Position numbers and translations under genes: made by a program. A stretch of 27,792 nt of DNA from DATAVK01 sp036267755 (GTDB taxonomy: Bacteria > Actinomycetota > Actinomycetes > JAFAQI01): contig DATAVK010000139.1 in assembly GCA_036267755.1 (NCBI GenBank), positions 1 through 27,792 of the forward strand, in the 5' to 3' direction. Below the pieces are notes generated by a model that ran no database searches, was not told where the DNA came from, and was given only the letters and a program-made list of their open reading frames with translations. Each line of letters starts with the position of its first letter. Position 1 is the stretch's first letter. Positions 1 through 6,737 of this stretch are shown here, one piece after another.

Positions 1-281
1 TCTTCGGGCCGGTGCTCTCGATCCTGCGGTACGCCGATGACGACGAGGCGTTGCGGATCGCCAACGACTCCGACTACGGGCTCGCCGGTGCGGTGTGGTC
101 CGCCGACACCGACCGCGCGGTGGCGTTCGCCCGGCAGATCAGCACCGGCCAGGTCGACATCAATGGGGGAGCGTTCAACCCGTCGGCACCGTTCGGCGGC
201 TACAAGCGCTCCGGCGTCGGCCGCGAGCTCGGCCGTTACGGCGTCGAGGAGTTCACCCAGACCAAGTCGCTGCAGCTCTGA
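1..281 (+). CDS. Aldehyde dehydrogenase, C-terminal fragment (cut by window edge)
   Basis: The reading frame is already open at base 3 and reads FGPVLSI, then the typical end of the NAD(P)-dependent aldehyde dehydrogenase superfamily: NDSDYGLAGAVW, then GQVDINGG, PFGGYKRSGVGRE and GRYGVEEFTQTKSL. These are the EEIFGPV and PFGG(Y/F)K(R/Q)SGxGRE signatures. They help form the substrate pocket and the oligomerisation arm, while the catalytic Cys and Glu lie upstream, outside the window. Only about 92 residues of a normal 470-500 are present because of the window edge, not a mutation. The substrate cannot be told from this part. The gene ends a few bases before a hairpin that it shares with the convergent DUF429 gene. 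Confidence 0.95.
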   Translation, partial: FGPVLSILRYADDDEALRIANDSDYGLAGAVWSADTDRAVAFARQISTGQVDINGGAFNPSAPFGGYKRSGVGRELGRYGVEEFTQTKSLQL

Positions 282-284
282 GAT

Positions 285-328
285 CTGTCAGCACGTGAGC
301 GGGCGCTAGCCCGCTGTGCTGCTGACAG
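285..328. terminator. Hairpin between convergent aldehyde dehydrogenase and DUF429 genes
   Basis: Bases 285-304 and 309-328 form a stem: 9 bp outside (CTGTCAGCA), a 4x4 internal mismatch, then 7 bp inside (AGCGGGC) with a 4-nt loop GCTA. It follows the aldehyde dehydrogenase stop by 3 nt, and the minus-strand DUF429 stop codon (306-308) lies in the loop. A stem shared by two convergent gene ends fits a bidirectional terminator. There is no clear T-run on either side, as is common in high-GC actinobacteria, so the role is inferred. Confidence 0.6.
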
Positions 329-997
329 GACTCGGTACGACGATCTGCATCAGCAGGCCGCGGCTGTCGCGCGCGCCGTCACCGAGCCGTTCGACGTGAC
401 CCGCCAGCATCCGATCGGCGGCCCACGCGCACGCCAGCGCGTCGAGCGCGTCGTCGACCCGCACCGGCACCGGAGCGCGCGACAGTGCCGCGTCGACGTC
501 CGGCAGCCAGCGACGCAGCGCGGCCACCCGTTCGCCGACGCCGGCCGCCGTCTTCTTGCTCGCCATCCGGTCCGTCCCGCCGAGCCGCCGGAACGCCAGC
601 TCGGGTGCACCTCGACGACGCGCTCCTGAAGTTCGGGGGTCATGGCCGCATCCACTTCCCTGACCTTCGCGACGATGCCGAACGCCTGCGCGGACATCGA
701 CGCGACGCCGCGCTGCCGCAACGCCTCTCGCGCTTCGGCGTATGTCGCGCACGTCAGAACCGGCCGAGTGGGCGCGAGGAAGACCGACGACCGAGCGGCT
801 CCGAGCAACCCGCGTGCCTCGAGATCACATCGCCGTACGCCGTCCTCGGTCAGGCCGATCGGGATGTCGATCGCCGTCATCGCAGCGTCCGCGGCCACAA
901 CGGCCGCCGCGTCAGCCAGCAGCCGCCACTCGACCTGACCATCGGCGTCGACGAGCGCGCCGATCCATCCGCCCCGCCAGCCATCCACCCCCAACAC
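306..997 (-). pseudogene. DUF429 family protein, broken by a one-base frameshift
   Basis: The N-terminal half reads VLGVDGWRGGWIGALVD, AIDIPIGL, CDLEAR, SSVFLAPTRPVL, SAQAFGIVAKVREVD and VVEVHP, the conserved order of DUF429 proteins (predicted RNase-H-like fold, unknown substrate). At 602/603 the frame slips. The same frame continues as SWRSGG and Arg-rich nonsense, whereas one frame over reads ELAFRRLGGTDRMASKKTA to DALDALACAWAADRM, giving the expected VVEVHPELAF junction if one C is restored in the plus-strand TCGGG. Joined, the product would be about 230 residues, normal for the family. Start: GTG at 997 puts the protein's first residue at the conserved VLGVDGW; earlier in-frame GTG (1093) and ATG (1039) would translate the repeat cluster and look wrong. 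It is either a recent pseudogene or a sequencing error. Confidence 0.82.
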
Positions 998-1000
998 GAA

Positions 1001-1077
1001 TGGCCCATCGGTGCTGCTATGGCCACACGCGTGGCCCATCAGTGTGGCTGGGGGCACACCAATGGGCCATTGGTGTG
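1001..1077. repeat. Cluster of TGGCCCATYRGTG motifs with a 23-bp palindrome
   Basis: Three copies of a 13-mer lie between the divergent DUF429 gene and rpiB: TGGCCCATCGGTG at 1001-1013 (+), TGGCCCATCAGTG at 1032-1044 (+), and TGGCCCATTGGTG on the minus strand at 1057-1069. The last copy is half of a palindrome at 1055-1077 with 11-bp arms (CACACCAATGG) around a single G. This layout looks like a multi-site operator or a small dispersed repeat. No regulator with a known matching site is visible here. Confidence 0.6.
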
Positions 1078-1109
1078 TCGGGTCGTCGGTCACCTGTCAC
1101 ACTTTGCCG

Positions 1110-1592
1110 GTGAAGGTCTACATCGGTTCCGACCACGCCGGATTCGCGCTGAAGAACCGGCTCGTCACGCGGGTGGCCGAGCTCGGTCACGACCCGGTCG
1201 ACTGCGGTCCCGAGGTGTACGACGCCGAGGACGACTACCCGCCGTACTGCCTGCTGGTCGGGACCCGCGTCGTCGCCGACCCCGGCAGCCTCGGGATCGT
1301 CATCGGCGGCTCCGGCAACGGTGAGGCGATCGCCGCGAACAAGGTGAAGGGGGTGCGCTGCGCCGTCGCCTTCAGCGACGACACGGCGACTCTTGCCCGG
1401 CTGCACAATGACGCGAACGTGCTGAGTCTCGGAGCTCGGATGTACGACGAGGACGTCGCGGTGCACTACGCGGAACTGTTCCTGGCGACCGCGTTCAGCG
1501 GCGCCGAGCGGCACGCCCGACGGATCGCGCTGCTCAGCGGCTACGAGGCCTCCGGGGTGCTCCCACCCCGGGCGGAGGACCGGGCGCGGTAA
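1110..1592 (+). CDS. rpiB: Ribose-5-phosphate isomerase B
   Basis: Cytoplasmic enzyme interconverting ribose 5-phosphate and ribulose 5-phosphate in the non-oxidative pentose phosphate pathway. The 160-residue product matches the RpiB/LacAB family in the Mycobacterium tuberculosis style: KVYIGSDHAGFALK at the N terminus (Asp8, His9 for ring opening), DCGPEVYDAEDDYP, DPGSLGIVIGGSGNGE and AANKVKGVRCA. The usual catalytic Cys of E. coli RpiB is absent. Glu72 in SGNGE stands where the Mtb enzyme uses Glu75 as base. Start: GTG at 1110 gives the family N terminus; the longer frame back to 1011 would translate the upstream motif cluster. No clear Shine-Dalgarno is seen. It is divergent from the DUF429 gene and likely shares its upstream control region. 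Confidence 0.95.
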   Translation: MKVYIGSDHAGFALKNRLVTRVAELGHDPVDCGPEVYDAEDDYPPYCLLVGTRVVADPGSLGIVIGGSGNGEAIAANKVKGVRCAVAFSDDTATLARLHNDANVLSLGARMYDEDVAVHYAELFLATAFSGAERHARRIALLSGYEASGVLPPRAEDRAR

Positions 1593-1597
1593 TCCTC

Positions 1598-1633
1598 GCT
1601 CTCAGGCTCTCAGGCTCTCAGGCTCTCAGGCTC
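1598..1633. repeat. Short tandem repeat, GCTCTCAG x4.5
   Basis: Four perfect copies of GCTCTCAG run from 1598 to 1629, followed by a partial GCTC. It starts just after the rpiB stop in a 196-bp gene-free spacer. Copy number of such a short unit can change by slippage. No coding role is seen; it could affect the rpiB 3' end. Confidence 0.85.
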
Positions 1634-1788
1634 GCCGGCGACCGGCTCCGTGACGACTGGCTCGTCGTCGCGAGGACGGGACACGTCTCGCGCCCGCATC
1701 GCCGCGACCACCCCGACCTGCGACGACCCATCGCGCCCGCCAGACTTCTCCACGTCCGTCACTGTCCCAGATCGAGCTGAGGATCGTC

Positions 1789-2589
1789 GTGCCAGAAGGT
1801 CACACGCTGCATCGGCTGGCCCGCCAGCAGACCGCCGACTTCGGTGGGCGCACGGTCCGAGCCTCGAGTCCGCAGGGCCGCTTCGTCGAGGGCGCCGCGC
1901 TGATCGACGGCCGGGTGATGACCCGCGCCACGGCCTACGGCAAGCACCTGTTCCAGCACTACGCCGGCCTGGCCGATGTGGTGCACGTCCACCTCGGTCT
2001 CTACGGCAAGTTCATCGCCGGCCCACAACCGGCGCCCACACCCGTCGGTGCACTCCGGCTGCGGTTGGAGACCGACGAGGTGTACGCCGACCTGCGCGGC
2101 GCCACCGCCTGCGAGCTGCTCGCCCCGCCGAGCGTCGACCGGTTGCTCGCCCGGCTCGGACCCGACCCGTTGCGTGCCCGCGCCGACCCGGAGCGCGCCT
2201 GGGCCAAGCTCGCGCGTTCCCGTGCGCCGATCGCCACCGCGATGATGGATCAGACGGTCGTGGCGGGGATCGGCAACGTCTACCGCGCGGAGTTGCTGTT
2301 CCGTCACCGGCGCGACCCGTTCCGACCCTGCGTCGACCTCGACCACGACAGCTGGCTCGAGATGTGGCGCGACCTCGTCGCTCTGATGCGCTTCGGGCTG
2401 CGCACCGGTCGGATCGTCACGACGTTGCCCGAGCATCGGGCGAGGCGCAGCGGCCCGGCGACTCCCGAGGATGCGCACTACGTCTACCGGCGTACCGGAC
2501 TGCCCTGCCGGGTCTGCGGTACGCCGATCCGAGCCCAGGTGCACGTTGGTCGGAACCTGTTCTGGTGTCCGGTATGCCAGGTCGAGTGA
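1789..2589 (+). CDS. Fpg/Nei-family DNA glycosylase (Nei2-like)
   Basis: Bifunctional base-excision repair enzyme (glycosylase plus AP lyase) for oxidised bases. The 266-residue protein begins MPEGHTLHRLAR, so Pro2 is the Schiff-base nucleophile and Glu3 the partner acid. Conserved Lys52 sits in AYGKHLF, the DQTVVAGIGNVYRAE helix-two-turn-helix is present, and the C-terminal zinc finger has Cys240, Cys243, Cys260 and Cys263 around the HVGRNLFWCP loop. The MPEGH start and the PQGRF stretch resemble mycobacterial Nei2 rather than MutM, which usually begins MPELPE. Start GTG at 1789 is fixed by the need for Pro at position 2. It runs in the same direction as the phosphatase 16 nt downstream. Confidence 0.93.
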   Translation: MPEGHTLHRLARQQTADFGGRTVRASSPQGRFVEGAALIDGRVMTRATAYGKHLFQHYAGLADVVHVHLGLYGKFIAGPQPAPTPVGALRLRLETDEVYADLRGATACELLAPPSVDRLLARLGPDPLRARADPERAWAKLARSRAPIATAMMDQTVVAGIGNVYRAELLFRHRRDPFRPCVDLDHDSWLEMWRDLVALMRFGLRTGRIVTTLPEHRARRSGPATPEDAHYVYRRTGLPCRVCGTPIRAQVHVGRNLFWCPVCQVE

Positions 2590-2593
2590 CCCG

Positions 2594-2599
2594 TAGGCT
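2594..2599 (+). promoter_or_regulatory. Candidate -10 (TAGGCT), leaderless start
   Basis: TAGGCT lies 6 nt before ATG 2606. It matches the TANNNT pattern seen before several other starts in this window. Confidence 0.5.
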
Positions 2600-2605
2600 C
2601 GGCGC

Positions 2606-3715
2606 ATGCCGCGGGAGGGGATCGTGAAGCGGCCCGACGTCATCAGCCGGGCCCGGCGTCGGCTCCGGCTCCTGACCGCGCCCGACACCACCCGCGGCAG
2701 GACACTCGCGCTCGCCAGCCTGATCGTGCTGACCGCCCTGATCCTGGTGCTCAACGCGATCGCCGGGTCCGAGGTCGCCTCCGTCCTCGCCGTCGTGATC
2801 CCGGTCGTGCTCGGCGGTCTGCTCCTCACCCCGGCTCGCCTGGTCGTCGTACTCGTCGCCGCGCTCGCCGCCCTGATCGCCGAGAACATCGGCGTCGGAG
2901 ACAACGTCGTGCATCCCGGCGCCTACATCGTGTTCGGGATCATCGCGGTGATCGCCATGCTGCTGGCGAACGACCGGCAGCGGCTCGGGCTCTCGGCCGG
3001 GCGCGGCGAGCAGATGCTGTTCGACCTCCGGGACCGGCTCCGCGAGCAGGGCGACCTCCCGGTGCTCCCCGGATCGTGGCGCACCGAGACCGTGCTGCAG
3101 TGGGCGGGCGGGGCGAGCTTCGGCGGTGACTTCTTCGTCTCGACCATGGTGGATCGGGGCCGCAGCGTCGAGCTGGTCCTCGTCGACGTCTCCGGCAAGG
3201 GCATCGACGCGGGCACTCGGGCCCTGATGCTGTCCGGCGCGCTCGGCGGCCTGCTGGGCGCGGTGCCCGCACCGCAGTTCCTCGACGCCGCGAACTCCTA
3301 TCTGCTGCGCCAGGAGTGGGACGAAGGCTTCGCGACGGCGATGCACGTGAGGATCGACCTCACGACCGGAAAGTTCCGGGTCGGCAACGCCGGGCACCTC
3401 CCGGCCGTGCACTACCGGGGTGGCACCGGCCGGTGGGAGGTCGTCGAGCCACCCGGAACCGTGCTCGGCGTCGTGCGCGACGGCGACTTCGGATCCGAGG
3501 AAGGGGTGCTCGGACCGCACGACGCGCTCTTGCTCTACACCGACGGGGTCGTCGAGATCCCGGGTCGTGACCTCGCGGTGGGCATCGACAAGCTGCTGGG
3601 TGCCGCCGAGCGGCTGCTGTCGCGAGGCTTCACCGGCGGCGCCGAGCGACTGATCCGCGACGTTGCACCGGTCGCGACCGACGACCGCGCCCTCATCCTG
3701 ATCTGGCGGGAGTGA
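2606..3715 (+). CDS. Membrane-anchored PP2C/SpoIIE-type serine phosphatase
   Basis: The N-terminal third (about residues 30-120) holds three or four hydrophobic segments with short loops, then the LANDRQRLG linker and a SpoIIE domain from about residue 145 to 369. Metal-binding landmarks of the PPM fold are visible: SFGGDFF, LVDVSGKGIDAG, VGNAGHLPA, LLYTDGVVE and ATDDRALILIW. Such proteins dephosphorylate anti-anti-sigma factors in partner-switching stress pathways. No kinase or STAS partner lies in this window, so the target is unknown. Two starts are possible: ATG 2606 with TAGGCT 6 nt upstream (leaderless), or GTG 2624 with a GGGAGGGG Shine-Dalgarno directly before it. I list the longer form. 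Confidence 0.9.
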   Translation: MPREGIVKRPDVISRARRRLRLLTAPDTTRGRTLALASLIVLTALILVLNAIAGSEVASVLAVVIPVVLGGLLLTPARLVVVLVAALAALIAENIGVGDNVVHPGAYIVFGIIAVIAMLLANDRQRLGLSAGRGEQMLFDLRDRLREQGDLPVLPGSWRTETVLQWAGGASFGGDFFVSTMVDRGRSVELVLVDVSGKGIDAGTRALMLSGALGGLLGAVPAPQFLDAANSYLLRQEWDEGFATAMHVRIDLTTGKFRVGNAGHLPAVHYRGGTGRWEVVEPPGTVLGVVRDGDFGSEEGVLGPHDALLLYTDGVVEIPGRDLAVGIDKLLGAAERLLSRGFTGGAERLIRDVAPVATDDRALILIWRE

Positions 3716-3755
3716 GCACCGGACGGGTACGTCGGCACCGGCCGATGCCACCACC

Positions 3756-3761
3756 TACGCT
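3756..3761 (+). promoter_or_regulatory. Candidate -10 (TACGCT), leaderless start
   Basis: TACGCT lies 6 nt before GTG 3768, with no Shine-Dalgarno in between. Confidence 0.5.
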
Positions 3762-3767
3762 CGAGGC

Positions 3768-4754
3768 GTGACGTCACTGGCGCCGCTCACCATCGAGCGG
3801 TTCCTCAGCACCTGGCGCTTCGACCTGTGGGCCACGCTGGCCGCCGTCGGGCTGTTATCGGCGTACGCCGTCGGATTGGTTCGGGCGAGGCGTCGTGGGA
3901 TCAGATGGCCGTGGTCGCGGGTGGCTGCCTTCGCCGTGCTCGGCGTCGGGCTGCTCGTGGTGGGAACGATGTCGTCGCTGACGATCTACTCGCGGGTGCT
4001 GCTGTGGCCGGCGGCGCTGCAGGTGACGCTGCTGCTCACCGTCGTACCGGTAGGCCTCGGACTCGGTGACCCGCTGGGCCTGGTGACCGCGGGGTTGGGG
4101 TCGGGTGGCGCCACGCGCTGGCGCAACGGACTGCACCATCCGGTCGTCCGGGTGCTCACGTATCCGATCGTCGCGCCGCTGCTCGCGCTCGCCACCCAGT
4201 TCCTCGTGTTCTTCACCGGCTATCTCGGTGCGGCGCAGCGAAGCACCACGGTCATGGACCTGCTCGAGCTGCAGCTGGTGGTGACTGGGTGCCTTTTCGC
4301 GCTGCCGTTGCTGGGGTTCGAGGTGTTGCCGCGCTGGTGCACCCAGCCGGTGCGGATGGCGCTGGCCGGTGTCGACGGCCTGCTCGACGCCATCCCGGGG
4401 ATCGCCGTCATGACCAGCAGCGCGCTGGTCGCCGGCGGCTACTACGGCACCGTGACCCGCGACTGGGGGCCGAGCCGGAGCTGGGACCAGACCATCGGCG
4501 GTGGGCTGATGATCACGGTCGCGGAGGTCGTCGCCATCCCCTTCGTGGCGATCATCTACCGGGCCTGGATCCGCGAGGACGCCTCTGCGGCCGCGATCGT
4601 CGACCACCAGCTCGATGTCGCCGAGGAGCGGCGGGTGCTGAGCGCGGCTGATACCGACGGTCCGGTCGCCGACCTGCCGTGGTGGGAGATCGACCCGGGG
4701 CCACTCGCGGACCGGGCGGCGAGATACGGCTGGCGCGAGCGCGATTCGCCCTGA
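3768..4754 (+). CDS. Cytochrome c oxidase assembly factor, CtaG (caa3) family
   Basis: A 328-residue polytopic membrane protein with about seven hydrophobic segments between residues 20 and 275. It has the features of the caa3_CtaG family: TWRFDLWATLAAVGLLSAYAVG near the start (too long to be chance in this family), the DPLGLVTAGL loop, HHPVVRVLTYPIVAPLLA, DLLELQLVVTGCLF and the soluble tail ending DLPWWEIDPGP. Family members are implicated in copper delivery or assembly of haem-copper oxidase. Here no oxidase subunit is adjacent, so the link is by family only. It appears to be transcribed alone, from a leaderless promoter. Confidence 0.85.
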   Translation: MTSLAPLTIERFLSTWRFDLWATLAAVGLLSAYAVGLVRARRRGIRWPWSRVAAFAVLGVGLLVVGTMSSLTIYSRVLLWPAALQVTLLLTVVPVGLGLGDPLGLVTAGLGSGGATRWRNGLHHPVVRVLTYPIVAPLLALATQFLVFFTGYLGAAQRSTTVMDLLELQLVVTGCLFALPLLGFEVLPRWCTQPVRMALAGVDGLLDAIPGIAVMTSSALVAGGYYGTVTRDWGPSRSWDQTIGGGLMITVAEVVAIPFVAIIYRAWIREDASAAAIVDHQLDVAEERRVLSAADTDGPVADLPWWEIDPGPLADRAARYGWRERDSP

Positions 4755-4790
4755 CAAAACAACTCACCCTCACAAACGTCCGATTTGGCA

Positions 4791-4804
4791 GCGCATTCAT
4801 GCGC
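4791..4804. other. Small palindrome upstream of the FG-GAP gene pair
   Basis: GCGCAT and ATGCGC flank a 2-nt centre in the 92-bp gap between ctaG and the first FG-GAP gene. It is a possible operator or weak hairpin; too short to be certain. Confidence 0.3.
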
Positions 4805-4846
4805 GACACGACATGATGCGCGCCGGACCTTGTTGACAGGGGAGTA

Positions 4847-6736
4847 ATGAATCTCAGAGCTGTTCGTCACGTTGCGGCCGTCGCCGGAGTCATCGCCGCG
4901 GTCGCGACCCTGCCTACCGGCGCGGCAGTAGCCGGCACGACAACTGCCGGCCACGCACAGCCGGCAGGGAAGGCTCACGGATTCGACACCTTCAAGATCC
5001 CGGCCGGGCAGCCGCTGTCGGCAACCCAGCAGCTCGTGACGGCGCTCGCGTCGGCTCCGGACGCGGCGGCGGCAGGCCGTCTGTGGCTGCGGAGCGAGGC
5101 CAAGGCGGCGCTTGCCCAGTTCGCCCCGAAGGCCACCGTGGCGTCGTCCTCCTCGGGCGCGGAGGCGGGCGATCCGCTCGAGGTGTTGGAGGAGCTGCTC
5201 ATCCCGGCAGGTGACCTCGCCGGCAAGGGGCATCGCGACGTCCTCGACACCCGGGTCTCGGAGAACGAGTCGACCATCGCAATCACCGCTCGGGACGCCA
5301 CGACCGGCAGCCGAGTGTGGCAACGGGTCTCGCACAGCGAGGACCAGCAGGTCATGCCGCTGAGCGTCAGCCCGGTCGGCAAGTCCGGTCGGCCAGGGCT
5401 GCTCGTCGAGAAGCAGACCCTCCGGTTGACCAATCACGGGAACACGATCCGAGTCGCGCAGTCCGTGGCGGCGTGGAGCGGGAAGACGGGCAAGACGCTG
5501 TGGACGTCCAAGCCGGTCGTGGGGTCGTTGACGTTCTCCGAGACCAGCCTGGTCATCCACAACCTCCCGGCGACGACGCAGGTCCTTCAGGTGCTGCCCG
5601 CCCGACCGCTCGACGTCCTGACGACCACCAACTCCTTCTCGCTGTCGACGTCTGGCCCGACAGCGCCTAACACGACAGCAGCCACGTTGGTGTCGGGCCG
5701 CACCGGTGCCACCCGGGCGCCGTACCCAGTGCTGTCGTCGCCGCTGTTTCCGCCGAGTCTGCTGGGGGTCGACGACCTCAACGGTGACGGTCTCGCGGAC
5801 GTCGTCGGGGTGTCGGCGGAGCAGACGTCAGGTGTCGCGACCGCGTACAAGGGCGACACCGGAGCCAAGCTGTGGTCACGCAAGCACGGCATCGACCCGT
5901 TCGCCTTCCCGGTTTCGGTGGGCCGGGTCTCCAGTGGCCGGGGCAACGACCTGGCACTGGAGGGGTTCCTGGTGTCGCTGGTTCGCGGCCGCTCGGGCAG
6001 CGTCCTGTGGACGCGGCTCGGTAGCGCAGTGACCCTGCTGCGCCCGGCGGGCCATGGCCGACCGGGCCTGGTGGGGCTGGCCAATGAGCTGGGGCAAGGC
6101 TCACCGCTGACGCGCCGCCACAACACGTTCACCCGAGGCATCGACGTCCGCGCCATCACGGCGTCGAACCACGTCGTCTGGCATCGCGTCGTGAAGGCCA
6201 GCGTCCACAGCACTGCTCAGCACAACTTCGGCAGCTTGGAGGCGTACCCCATCGGTGCGACTCGGGCCGGCGGTGCCAGTGCAATCGCCGTACGCGCGTC
6301 GGTCACCGCGGGACTCACCTACGTCAACAAGGAAGGTCTGATCGACGGCGACACCGGAAAGTTCCGGTCCGCCACGATCGGCTCACCCGCTGCGGGCAGT
6401 CTGGTGCGAGGCCGCGGCGTTGACCTGCTGCACACCTCGGCCACGCCCGAGGGCGTTGACCTGTCGGGGTACGACGGGGCGACGGGCGAACGCATCGTGC
6501 ACGTGCTCGTGCCGACTCCCGGCTTCGTCGAGAAGCCACTTGCCTCGGGCATGCGAGCGACCGGACATGACTGCAGCGACATCGCGCTGGGCGGTCTCTA
6601 CACGCACCACCGCGTCGTCGTCTACATGCTGTCCGGGTCGGGCGCACCGTTGTGGTCGCTGGAGTACGGCGAGGGACGCGCGGAGGGTGGAAAGCTGATT
6701 CACTTCCCGGCGCCGCAGCACTTCTGCGCGGCCTGA
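4847..6736 (+). CDS. Secreted FG-GAP/PQQ-like propeller protein, copy 1
   Basis: A 629-residue exported protein with a Sec signal peptide (basic start, hydrophobic core, likely cleavage near AVAG at residues 28-30). The rest is repeat-rich: VLD- or VVG-ending units such as GDLAGKGHRDVLD and DDLNGDGLADVVGV (a DxNxDGxxD calcium-type FG-GAP loop), and WSGKTGKTLW, KGDTGAKLW and GRSGSVLW, which resemble PQQ-like beta-propeller blades. The mature part has exactly two cysteines: GHDCSDIAL and the final HFCAA, a likely disulfide closing the C terminus. An AGGGGAG-like ribosome site (GGGGAG) lies just before ATG. One base separates it from a paralogue, so the two form an operon. The ligand is unknown. 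Confidence 0.85.
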   Translation: MNLRAVRHVAAVAGVIAAVATLPTGAAVAGTTTAGHAQPAGKAHGFDTFKIPAGQPLSATQQLVTALASAPDAAAAGRLWLRSEAKAALAQFAPKATVASSSSGAEAGDPLEVLEELLIPAGDLAGKGHRDVLDTRVSENESTIAITARDATTGSRVWQRVSHSEDQQVMPLSVSPVGKSGRPGLLVEKQTLRLTNHGNTIRVAQSVAAWSGKTGKTLWTSKPVVGSLTFSETSLVIHNLPATTQVLQVLPARPLDVLTTTNSFSLSTSGPTAPNTTAATLVSGRTGATRAPYPVLSSPLFPPSLLGVDDLNGDGLADVVGVSAEQTSGVATAYKGDTGAKLWSRKHGIDPFAFPVSVGRVSSGRGNDLALEGFLVSLVRGRSGSVLWTRLGSAVTLLRPAGHGRPGLVGLANELGQGSPLTRRHNTFTRGIDVRAITASNHVVWHRVVKASVHSTAQHNFGSLEAYPIGATRAGGASAIAVRASVTAGLTYVNKEGLIDGDTGKFRSATIGSPAAGSLVRGRGVDLLHTSATPEGVDLSGYDGATGERIVHVLVPTPGFVEKPLASGMRATGHDCSDIALGGLYTHHRVVVYMLSGSGAPLWSLEYGEGRAEGGKLIHFPAPQHFCAA

Positions 6737-6737
6737 C

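Noticed and set aside
485..1324. Long plus-strand frame of 279 codons over the DUF429 gene and rpiB
   Set aside because: Arg/Pro-rich and out of phase with both recognised genes; a shadow frame of high-GC DNA.
1598..1633. Tandem repeat as an origin iteron or CRISPR
   Set aside because: The unit is only 8 bp with no spacers and no replication gene nearby.
1759..3754. Two long minus-strand frames (381 and 445 codons) opposite the glycosylase and phosphatase genes
   Set aside because: They lie antisense to two clear families and show no domain; GC-rich antisense openness explains them.
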